Source: Candidatus Nanohalarchaeota archaeon
GTDB taxonomy: Archaea > EX4484-52 > B79-G9
DNA: 7,754 nt
Assembly: GCA_017610525.1 (NCBI GenBank)
Contig: JAFCBW010000051.1
Span: 1-7,754 of the forward strand
Reading direction: 5' to 3'
The notes below the pieces were generated by a model, which searched no databases, had not been told where the DNA came from, and saw nothing but the letters and a program-made list of their open reading frames with translations. This document shows positions 1-5,338 of this stretch, piece after piece. A program made the position numbers and the translations under genes. Within the stretch, counting starts at the first letter, position 1; each line of letters begins with the position of its first letter.

Positions 1-468
1 CTAGATGCCGTGTCTGGTGGCGATAATCGAAATAAGGAAATATCCTTCGTTCACTACTACGCACGTAAATTCGCAACTATTTCGGCACAAGCACAATGCC
101 TCCCAGACTGTTTTGAAGAACTCTCCGAAGCACTTCATTTAATGGAAAAGGAATTTCAAGAGATAGACAATATTCATCATAATATGGGTCTTGGTAGCGT
201 TCCACTAAATGCAGACACAGAATACTTCTTCACTTGCAGACCTTTATACCTTCAATTAATGGAAGCTTATAAGGCATTTGAAGAACTAACACCTGTTCTA
301 AACGAACTCGAAGAATCTGCAAAAACACTGAAAATAGATAGCATAGCGATTGTAGACCACGCCAGACCCAAATATCTCGAAATGATAAACGAAGTCCTTG
401 ACCCGCTTAAATCCATACCTGGTTGCGAGAATCGGATTCTGCATAAAAAAAGACCGAAAAACACCTGA
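1..468 (+). CDS. Hypothetical helical protein, C-terminal part (5'-partial)
   Basis: I do not recognise this protein. The reading frame is open to the left window edge (the codons before the GTG at 10 are CTA GAT GCC), so it probably begins outside the window. A GTG start at 10 giving 152 residues cannot be excluded, but no Shine-Dalgarno site can be judged there. The visible part is rich in E, L, K and A and looks mostly alpha-helical, with leucine/glutamate-rich stretches at about residues 38-52 and 84-106 (counted from GTG 10). It ends in a basic tail (HKKRPKN). There is no signal peptide, membrane segment or recognised catalytic motif. Its three cysteines (CLPDC and PGC) do not form a familiar metal site. 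The A+C bias of its sequence is weaker than in the genes from 525 to 3910. It converges on Taw1 with a 56-nt gap. That it is coding is fairly sure; its function is unknown. Confidence 0.65.
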   Translation, partial: LDAVSGGDNRNKEISFVHYYARKFATISAQAQCLPDCFEELSEALHLMEKEFQEIDNIHHNMGLGSVPLNADTEYFFTCRPLYLQLMEAYKAFEELTPVLNELEESAKTLKIDSIAIVDHARPKYLEMINEVLDPLKSIPGCENRILHKKRPKNT

Positions 469-524
469 AATCACAACAGGTACTACCCTGAATTTAATAC
501 CTATGCAAACACATTATCACATAC

Positions 525-1472
525 TCACTTCTTAGAAAGCAGCACCACACGGCTCCTCTCATCCTCATCCCTGAACTCATACCCAAGCTCCTCATTCAGC
601 CTGCGCGCCATCTCGCGAACCTCATCATGTCGCGGCATCGCCTCCTTCCCGAGCCGATACATAGAAAACCCCACCCACATATACGCCTTGACCTCAACAA
701 AATCCGCATCCGCCCTCTCGATAAGCCGCGCATACTCACGGAAATGATTATCATTCCACCCCTTGACCATAGTCAGCCGCACCGCCTTCTTACACGAAAA
801 CGAAGGCATAACATCAACACTCTCATTAAACCTCTCCCAGAAATCAGGTAATTGCGGTGCATCAACCTTTTTGTAAACCTCCTTAGTAGGAGCATCCAAA
901 GACAGGTAAAGCTGGCTAGGCTCATCCATCGAAGAAAGCGCAGAAGGAACCTGCCCGTTAGTAACAAGAAACACACTCATCCCTCGCCTCTTGAACTCAG
1001 AAATCAGTTCAGAAATCTTAGGATACAGTGTAGGCTCTCCCGCAAGCGAAATCGCAACATTCACCGGATCCTGCGCCTCCCTCCACTTCTCAATATTAGT
1101 CCCCGAAAACCCCTTGAACCCCGAAAGCAGCTTCCTCTGCCCCGCAATGCACCCATTCGCAATATCTGAAGGCTCATCAACCGAAACATCATCCATACAA
1201 TTCGCAGCAGTCTTATCAACCGCCCTCCAGCAATACACGCACCTGTTAGTACAATAATAAAGCGCAGGACTCATCTGAAGGCACCTGTGCGACCTGATGC
1301 CGTGGATCTTCCCGTAAAACTTCTCCTTATAGCACACCCCCTCATCGCGCAAAGACTTCTTGGTCCAGTCGCATATCTTGCACCCCGAATGCGCCCCAGC
1401 AAGCCCATAATGCTGTTTAAGAAAAAGCTCGCGCATATTCTCAGTATCAATATTGTGATTCTCATCAGACAT
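525..1472 (-). CDS. taw1: tRNA 4-demethylwyosine synthase (Taw1/TYW1), radical SAM
   Basis: Taw1 uses pyruvate and S-adenosylmethionine to turn N1-methylguanosine-37 of tRNA-Phe into 4-demethylwyosine, the tricyclic base from which archaeal wyosine derivatives are built. From the ATG at 1472 the protein has 315 residues, about the usual archaeal length. The radical-SAM cluster motif CX3CX2C is at residues 74-81 (CTNRCVYC). Upstream cysteines at 34, 47 and 64 (in ICDW, EGVCYK, SHRCLQ) fit the second 4Fe-4S cluster known in this family. Also visible are SLAGEPTLYP, LVTNGQ, LYLSLDAPT and RLTMVKGWN, all typical of TYW1. An in-frame TTG at 1481 would add three residues. I prefer the ATG because a TATA box lies 28 nt upstream of it, as for RNase Z and hypC. 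It is transcribed alone. Other wyosine enzymes (Trm5, Taw2, Taw3) are not in the window. Confidence 0.95.
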   Translation of the reverse strand: MSDENHNIDTENMRELFLKQHYGLAGAHSGCKICDWTKKSLRDEGVCYKEKFYGKIHGIRSHRCLQMSPALYYCTNRCVYCWRAVDKTAANCMDDVSVDEPSDIANGCIAGQRKLLSGFKGFSGTNIEKWREAQDPVNVAISLAGEPTLYPKISELISEFKRRGMSVFLVTNGQVPSALSSMDEPSQLYLSLDAPTKEVYKKVDAPQLPDFWERFNESVDVMPSFSCKKAVRLTMVKGWNDNHFREYARLIERADADFVEVKAYMWVGFSMYRLGKEAMPRHDEVREMARRLNEELGYEFRDEDERSRVVLLSKK

Positions 1473-1494
1473 AGAATACAATTAGTAACCACAA

Positions 1495-1505
1495 AAATTT
1501 AAAAA
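1495..1505 (-). promoter_or_regulatory. Putative TATA box of taw1
   Basis: On the minus strand this reads TTTTTAAATTT. Its centre (about 1500) is 28 nt from the A of the ATG at 1472, so transcription would start at or next to the start codon, giving a leaderless mRNA. There is no Shine-Dalgarno sequence before this ATG, which agrees. Confidence 0.5.
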
Positions 1506-1553
1506 CAATTGCAACTCATGCACAATATTAAAATCAAAAATAACTATGTAATA

Positions 1554-1569
1554 CGCAATTCAACTTGCG
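1554..1569 (-). terminator. Possible hairpin plus T-rich tract after the 1612-1815 ORF
   Basis: CGCAA (1554-1558) and TTGCG (1565-1569) can pair around a six-base loop. On the minus strand the hairpin is followed about 15-25 nt later by a T-rich stretch (TTATTTTTGATTTT). It lies downstream of the small minus-strand ORF and upstream of the taw1 promoter, a sensible place for termination. The stem is short, so this is weak. Confidence 0.25.
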
Positions 1570-1611
1570 CAACATCTAACGGGCAATCACCTGTCATATC
1601 ATTAGAGCCAT

Positions 1612-1815
1612 TCATCTGTCTCTGAACAATATATGATATGACTGATCCTCTCCCATGTCTGGTGGGGTTATCGGATAAGGTGCTCCATAACCGGAACCAC
1701 TGAACACAGCACCTATTTTTTGTTCCAAATAAGGATTTTCCGAAGGGTTTAATTGTTCTGCTATATCCATTCCACCCAGAACCTTGCGACCTATATTTCC
1801 CTCATGATAAGACAT
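1612..1815 (-). CDS. Small orphan protein (67 aa), unrecognised
   Basis: I do not recognise this protein. From the ATG at 1815 it has 67 residues. It has an acidic, proline- and glycine-rich second half (GSGYGAPYPITPPDMGEDQ), no cysteines, no membrane segment and no signal peptide. Two ATGs are in frame (1821 and 1815). GGTGA at 1822-1826 touches the first but sits 6 nt before the second, so the second is the better start. A TATA-like element further upstream (1863-1870) would give a leader of roughly 25 nt containing a palindrome. Unlike its neighbours, this segment is not C-over-G biased on the plus strand: in the 60 bases from 1621 I count 15 G and 11 C. Coding is supported by the start signals and open frame only. 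If it is not a gene, 1473-1920 is a 448-base stretch holding only promoters. Confidence 0.45.
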   Translation of the reverse strand: MSYHEGNIGRKVLGGMDIAEQLNPSENPYLEQKIGAVFSGSGYGAPYPITPPDMGEDQSYHILFRDR

Positions 1816-1821
1816 ATTCAT

Positions 1822-1826
1822 TCACC
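1822..1826 (-). promoter_or_regulatory. Shine-Dalgarno GGTGA deciding the start of the small ORF
   Basis: The minus strand reads GGTGA, then ATGAAT, then ATG. Six bases separate it from the ATG at 1815 and none from the ATG at 1821, which favours the downstream start. Confidence 0.45.
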
Positions 1827-1840
1827 ATCACAAAAGTGAT
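1827..1840. repeat. 14-bp palindrome ATCAC-AAAA-GTGAT
   Basis: Perfect 5-bp arms around a four-A spacer, just upstream of the Shine-Dalgarno site of the small ORF and downstream of its TATA-like element. It could be an operator or a small leader hairpin. The sequence alone does not decide. Confidence 0.35.
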
Positions 1841-1862
1841 ATTACGATTATTGCGCCATAAC

Positions 1863-1871
1863 CTTTATATG
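1863..1871. promoter_or_regulatory. TATA-like element readable on both strands (CTTTATATG / CATATAAAG)
   Basis: This is the best TATA-like site in the spacer between the small ORF and RNase Z. On the minus strand it lies about 50 nt upstream of the ATG at 1815, giving a short leader with a GGTGA site. On the plus strand it would start a transcript near 1893, aimed at the 3' end of the RNase Z gene, where no gene of useful length is visible. The minus-strand role is more likely. Confidence 0.35.
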
Positions 1872-1920
1872 TTTTTGCATTCACCACAAAGAAACAACAT
1901 GCATTCAAAAAGAACCCGCC

Positions 1921-2829
1921 CTACTTAACCCGGACTTCCAAAAAATCATGCGCAAGCACACTATTCCGAAACACCTCTCGCGCATCATCCAAAAGCTTCT
2001 TCGTACCCAAATCCTCCGATTGGTACCTTCTCGATATATGTGTCAAAAAAAGCTTCTTGACATTAGCCCTCTTGGCAATCTCAGCCGCCTGGCTTGAAGT
2101 AGTATGCTTATAATCCCCTGCCTTCTCAACAAAATCCCCCGCGAACGTAGAATCAGAAATCAATACATCAGCATCCTTCGAAAACTTCACAACATTCTCA
2201 CAATACTTAGTATCCCCCGTATACACAATCTTCCGCCCCTTTTTAGCTTCAATCACATCCTTGGGTCGAATAGTCTTCCCCTCATACACAACATCCTGCC
2301 CTGCCTTCAGCTTCCCGATAAGCGGCCCAGTAGACAGCCCGAACTTAGCCGCCTTCTCCATATTAGCAGAAAGTCTCTCCTTCTCCAGAAACACATACCC
2401 AAGCGCACGCACATTATGCTCAACCCGGAACGGCACAATCTCATACTCCCCGCAGTCAACCGTATCTCCCTCCTTAAGCTCGCGCACAACAACCTCAAAC
2501 CCGCGAAAATAATATCCAACAGTCAAAAGCTGCTCAATAAATCTCTTACTGTCCTTCGGACCATAAACATAAAGCGGCTCCTTGCGCCCCTCAAGACACA
2601 TAGTCTGGATAAGCCCGAGAATCCCTGCAAAATGATCCGCATGCCAATGTGAAATAAAGATCCTGTCAATCTTCATGAACTTCAGCCGAAGATTCATAAG
2701 CTGCCTCTGCGTTCCCTCCCCGCAATCAAAAAGCAGCCGCTCATCCTTATACATCATAAAAATAGACGCAAGATTCCTATCACGGGTAGGCACCCCCGAC
2801 GAAGTTCCGAGAAACACAATTTTTATCAT
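1921..2829 (-). CDS. rnz: Ribonuclease Z (tRNA 3'-processing endonuclease)
   Basis: This enzyme cleaves precursor tRNAs after the discriminator base so that CCA can be added. It is a short-form RNase Z of 302 residues, the normal length. The metallo-beta-lactamase signature HWHADH is at 61-66. The other metal ligands are visible: H138 (VEHN), D206 (YTGDT) and H264 (LTHIS). H242 in KHTTSSQAAEIAKRA matches the conserved HST-region histidine that separates RNase Z from other family members. The stretch GPLIGKLKAG (about 168-177) fits the conserved part near the tRNA-binding arm. The first strand (IVFLGTSSGVPT) is typical, so the ATG at 2829 is well supported. A TATA box 28 nt upstream suggests a leaderless transcript. 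It is transcribed alone, divergently from the membrane-protein pair. No key residue is missing. Confidence 0.96.
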   Translation of the reverse strand: MIKIVFLGTSSGVPTRDRNLASIFMMYKDERLLFDCGEGTQRQLMNLRLKFMKIDRIFISHWHADHFAGILGLIQTMCLEGRKEPLYVYGPKDSKRFIEQLLTVGYYFRGFEVVVRELKEGDTVDCGEYEIVPFRVEHNVRALGYVFLEKERLSANMEKAAKFGLSTGPLIGKLKAGQDVVYEGKTIRPKDVIEAKKGRKIVYTGDTKYCENVVKFSKDADVLISDSTFAGDFVEKAGDYKHTTSSQAAEIAKRANVKKLFLTHISRRYQSEDLGTKKLLDDAREVFRNSVLAHDFLEVRVK

Positions 2830-2851
2830 AAAAACAAATAGAACACAAAAC

Positions 2852-2863
2852 TTAAAATATTAA
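2852..2863 (-). promoter_or_regulatory. Putative TATA box of RNase Z gene
   Basis: The minus strand reads TTAATATTTTAA, centred 28 nt from the ATG at 2829. No Shine-Dalgarno site precedes the ATG. The geometry is the same as for taw1 and hypC. Confidence 0.5.
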
Positions 2864-2876
2864 ACCCGCCCAAATC

Positions 2877-2889
2877 AAAAATATATAAA
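2877..2889 (+). promoter_or_regulatory. Putative TATA box of the membrane-protein pair
   Basis: AAAAATATATAAA, centred about 35 nt before the ATG at 2919, predicts a leader of only a few bases. It is flanked by two copies of AAATCAAAAA (2872-2881 and 2896-2905), 24 bp apart. The RNase Z promoter lies about 25 bp away on the other strand. Confidence 0.45.
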
Positions 2890-2918
2890 CAGCAGAAATC
2901 AAAAAACAACAGGGCACC

Positions 2919-3455
2919 ATGCAATTCAAGATAATATCCTCCACAATAATAGCGATAGTCGCAGTACTACTCCTCTTTACAATAGTACGGATGTACTCCA
3001 CAGAATCAACAACCCCCATGACATGCAAACTCCACAAAAACGTAATAAGGCACATCCCACTCCCTGGCTACGCCAACCAGCCCCTGCCTGACGGATGCTC
3101 CGAAGACCCTATTGAAGAGCGCATAGAAATAAAAGAAATGACAAACCGCGAACTGTCACACTACATAGTCAAATGCTGGGACAAAGCAAAACAAGGCATG
3201 TACGGCAAAAAACTCGAATGCTACGAACTCTACGCAAAAAAAGTAACAGAACCCATAGACGAAAGCACAGTAACCGCTACCTTTAATTCAGAACAATGCG
3301 TTATCCTACCAAACAACTGGCTAGACATAGAAAAGCTGTCATATTCCTGCGGCACCGAAAACAAGATAATTTGGAAAATGACCGAAACAATAGACGACAA
3401 AACCACCCTCATCATCAAATATAATCCTTTAGCACACTGGGTTGAAGTAATATGA
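2919..3455 (+). CDS. Membrane-anchored cysteine-containing protein (CWD...C family), copy 1
   Basis: I cannot name this protein. It has 178 residues. A hydrophobic helix at about 5-24 (IISSTIIAIVAVLLLFTIV) follows a minimal N-terminus, so it is probably a single-pass anchor with the rest outside the cell. The outer part has six cysteines (36, 60, 86, 101, 127, 144), an even number that would allow three disulfides. Residues 82-103 hold a YIVKCWDKAK...C pattern that recurs in the next gene, and both proteins end in a similar strand-like segment (TLIIKYN...VEV here). The start follows a TATA box by about 35 nt with no clear Shine-Dalgarno site. Its stop overlaps the next start (ATGA), so the two are probably translated together. 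An envelope role is likely from topology; nothing shows an enzyme. Confidence 0.85.
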   Translation: MQFKIISSTIIAIVAVLLLFTIVRMYSTESTTPMTCKLHKNVIRHIPLPGYANQPLPDGCSEDPIEERIEIKEMTNRELSHYIVKCWDKAKQGMYGKKLECYELYAKKVTEPIDESTVTATFNSEQCVILPNNWLDIEKLSYSCGTENKIIWKMTETIDDKTTLIIKYNPLAHWVEVI

Positions 3456-3910
3456 CAAAAAACAGAAAAGGCCTTGCACTGGAAATGCTCGCGAAATTGA
3501 TGATCGGCATAGTCATAACAGTAATAGGCATCGGTCTCGTAACCCATTTTCTCGGCGTAAATTTAGACATTCCCGGCATGCTAAAAGACGGCACCAACAA
3601 CGTGCTGAGAGGCTCTTACGTAGACCCGCACACCCGGCTTGAAGTCATAAACGAGTCATACACAGAAGAAAGAATCGCAAAATACATCAAGACATGCTGG
3701 GACCGCACCCGCGACACAAAGCAGGACATGCCATGCTTTGCCCTCCAGGGCGACTTCACACAAATAAATGATGTAGGCATCCTTTCAATACTAAAAGAAC
3801 TAGACCCGAAAGTACCCCGCCGCACAAACATCACAGCCCAGTTCGCCACAATAGATATGGTAATCATATACTACGACTTCTCAGACGACATAATCGACGT
3901 AAAAAGCTAA
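3452..3910 (+). CDS. Membrane-anchored cysteine-containing protein (CWD...C family), copy 2
   Basis: I cannot name this protein. It has 152 residues and starts inside the stop codon of copy 1 (ATGA overlap, 4 nt), so translational coupling is likely. The N-terminus has a basic stretch (TKNRKG) followed by LALEMLAKLM and a hydrophobic helix at about 14-34. This recalls archaeal class III (pilin/archaellin-type) signal peptides, where cleavage follows KG, but the glutamate would be at +4 rather than the usual +5, so processing is uncertain. The outer part has just two cysteines (82 and 95), in YIKTCWDRTR...PCFAL, matching YIVKCWDKAK...LECYEL of copy 1. The end, MVIIYYDF...IIDV, also resembles copy 1. 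A disulfide between the two cysteines is plausible. The function is unknown; an envelope or pilin-like role is a guess. Confidence 0.85.
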   Translation: MTKNRKGLALEMLAKLMIGIVITVIGIGLVTHFLGVNLDIPGMLKDGTNNVLRGSYVDPHTRLEVINESYTEERIAKYIKTCWDRTRDTKQDMPCFALQGDFTQINDVGILSILKELDPKVPRRTNITAQFATIDMVIIYYDFSDDIIDVKS

Positions 3911-3962
3911 GTGAACCACCCTCATTTGAAAATGGTAGCTTCATGATTCACAGGCATTTGCT
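3911..3962. other. Convergent spacer with partial dyad symmetry
   Basis: Between two converging genes. GTGAA (3911-3915) can pair with TTCAC (3947-3951), and inside it CATTT with AAATG (3923-3934). It may form a weak hairpin ending transcription from either side, but no strong U-tract follows on either strand. Confidence 0.25.
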
Positions 3963-4949
3963 CTAAACTGCACGATCCGCAGCCTCAGAAGCAATATTAG
4001 AACAATGATACGCAATACTCAACATATTCGAAATAATAGTACTTACCGAAACCAGGACCTCCTTTTGAAGATTATCAATGATGATGCTATTCTTCTTCCG
4101 AACAAACTCATCCATCCTATCAATAACTCTATTCGCACCATGAAAATCCTTTTTAAAATAGCACTTCATGGCATCTTCATAATACCCGAGAATCATTTCA
4201 TAAAACACATAAATCTCATCAAAGACATCCGTTGGTATTGCATCTTTAACCAGGACCTCTTCCTGCGCAATTGCAACAATATGATCTGCGATCGCCTCAA
4301 TCTGTTCAATTAATGTCCTATACGAGATGCATTCCATCACACTGATATTTAACTGCTTTAACCTGAGCGAATTTCTTATCGCAAGCCCTGTCTCTCTCCT
4401 CACAAGAAACGCAATCCTGTCAATCTCCTCTTCCCAGCTAATAATACTTTCAACCGCCTTCTGATTTTTAGAATTGATTTTCACAGTATCAATTAGCATA
4501 AACTTCGATATTATGAACGCACGCCGGATAGACTTCATAATCGACAGGTAATCACTGGAAAAAAAATCCTGCAAAATAATGACATTAGAACTTTCATCAC
4601 TGATTTCAAATCCAATCGTTCTTTTTATATGCTGAAGAATTGCCTCTCGTTTCACAGAATCAAATCCTCTTTTGGAAACAAGCCTGATGCGGTTAGCACC
4701 ATCTAAATAATTTGCAAGAAGTTTCCTTTTGAGCGCACAATCACTTAGCTCATCTATGTTTACTACTCTCTCACTCAAAATTTTCTCAGATGAATACACA
4801 TTTACACTCAAAGCTCCGTCTTTATCCTCAAACACACTCAACTTGTCTCCCGCAGAAATATTATTTTTAGATGTCCACGACTTTGGAAGTGATATGGTGT
4901 ATGTGCAAACCCCTGTTTTTTGAACCTTCCTTATATCTGTACTGATCAT
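3963..4949 (-). CDS. AbrB-PhoU fusion regulator (phosphate-uptake-regulator type)
   Basis: The protein has 328 residues in two parts. Residues 5-50 form a SpoVT/AbrB-type swapped-hairpin DNA-binding domain (RKVQKTGVCTYTISLPKSW, then GDKLSVFEDKDGALSV). From about 125 to the end is an all-helical region with PhoU-like repeats (DEFVRKKNSII, with acidic residues that in PhoU bind metal). Proteins of this layout are common in archaea and are annotated as phosphate-uptake regulators. The likely role is transcription control tied to phosphate or another signal. The ATG at 4949 fits the domain start. AGGTGA lies only one base upstream, closer than usual. No phosphate transporter (pst) or pit gene is beside it, so its target is unknown. 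The AT-rich spacer upstream carries phased repeats that could be its own binding sites. It is less A+C-skewed than RNase Z, hypD or treT. Confidence 0.88.
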   Translation of the reverse strand: MISTDIRKVQKTGVCTYTISLPKSWTSKNNISAGDKLSVFEDKDGALSVNVYSSEKILSERVVNIDELSDCALKRKLLANYLDGANRIRLVSKRGFDSVKREAILQHIKRTIGFEISDESSNVIILQDFFSSDYLSIMKSIRRAFIISKFMLIDTVKINSKNQKAVESIISWEEEIDRIAFLVRRETGLAIRNSLRLKQLNISVMECISYRTLIEQIEAIADHIVAIAQEEVLVKDAIPTDVFDEIYVFYEMILGYYEDAMKCYFKKDFHGANRVIDRMDEFVRKKNSIIIDNLQKEVLVSVSTIISNMLSIAYHCSNIASEAADRAV

Positions 4950-4950
4950 A

Positions 4951-4956
4951 TCACCT
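4951..4956 (-). promoter_or_regulatory. Shine-Dalgarno-like AGGTGA unusually close to a start
   Basis: The minus strand reads AGGTGA-T-ATG. One base of spacing is too short for efficient use, so it may be chance. No in-frame start close downstream fits the AbrB domain better. Confidence 0.3.
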
Positions 4957-4963
4957 ATTTATT

Positions 4964-5024
4964 CATCTATATACATCTATTTTCAGTATATATTATATAT
5001 ATACATATATTCTAATATATATAC
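4964..5024. repeat. AT-rich spacer with phased direct repeats
   Basis: CATCTAT occurs at 4964-4970 and 4974-4980, exactly 10 bp apart (about one helical turn). ATATATATAC occurs at 4995-5004 and 5015-5024, exactly 20 bp apart. The segment lies between the divergent AbrB-PhoU and small-membrane-protein genes and must hold the AbrB-PhoU promoter. Spacing in whole helical turns is what repeated operator half-sites on one face of DNA look like, though low complexity can produce it by chance. Confidence 0.4.
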
Positions 5025-5033
5025 CTGGTTCAT

Positions 5034-5045
5034 AATTTATTAATA
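5034..5045 (+). promoter_or_regulatory. Putative TATA box of the 89-aa membrane protein
   Basis: AATTTATTAATA, centred about 29 nt before the ATG at 5069, predicts a leaderless mRNA. No Shine-Dalgarno site is seen. Confidence 0.4.
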
Positions 5046-5068
5046 CATAAAAATCGTTTATAACTGAC

Positions 5069-5338
5069 ATGAAGTTTCATTTTCTTTCTTCAATAGTGAT
5101 GACGTTCTTACTTGGATTCATGGCACTTAACAACAACCTCAACACCAGAACAATATTGATTCTGCCAATAATACTATTCTATCAACTCACATTCATATTG
5201 TTCCAGTTAGAATGTGATACATTATACCGGTTTCAGTGGTCTGCAAAAGAAAAAAAAATAAGAAAACACGTAGCTGAAGAAACAGCACATAAAATCGTAA
5301 AATATTATACATCAAATCAAAAGCAACCTGCCACATAA
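5069..5338 (+). CDS. Small two-helix membrane protein (89 aa)
   Basis: I do not recognise this protein. It has two hydrophobic segments, about residues 4-20 (HFLSSIVMTFLLGFMAL) and 28-46 (TILILPIILFYQLTFILFQ), joined by a short polar turn (NNNLNTR). A basic, lysine-rich cytoplasmic-type tail follows (about 58-85, with KEKKIRKHV). This is a hairpin membrane protein with an amphipathic or coiled C-terminus. Its TATA box is at the leaderless distance. It is divergent from the AbrB-PhoU gene across a repeat-bearing spacer, so shared control is possible. Its last 22 bp overlap the 3' end of hypD on the other strand. Base composition is AT-rich and unlike hypD: C and G are nearly balanced on the plus strand. 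Coding is likely; the role is unknown. Confidence 0.7.
   Translation: MKFHFLSSIVMTFLLGFMALNNNLNTRTILILPIILFYQLTFILFQLECDTLYRFQWSAKEKKIRKHVAEETAHKIVKYYTSNQKQPAT

Noticed and set aside
1473..1482. TTG at 1481 as the taw1 start
   Set aside because: It adds only three residues and lies 19 nt from the TATA box. The ATG at 1472 lies at the 28-nt spacing seen for RNase Z and hypC.
1899..1928. 9-codon ORF upstream of the RNase Z 3' end
   Set aside because: Too short to support as a gene, with no Shine-Dalgarno site and an unremarkable basic sequence.
2104..2652. 182-codon plus-strand frame opposite RNase Z
   Set aside because: It is a shadow of a well-supported gene, with an I/L/N/P-rich translation and no motif.
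4987..5024. TA-rich run as a replication origin
   Set aside because: There is AT-richness only. No origin-recognition-type inverted repeats and no cdc6/orc1 gene are present, so it is better read as promoter DNA with repeats.
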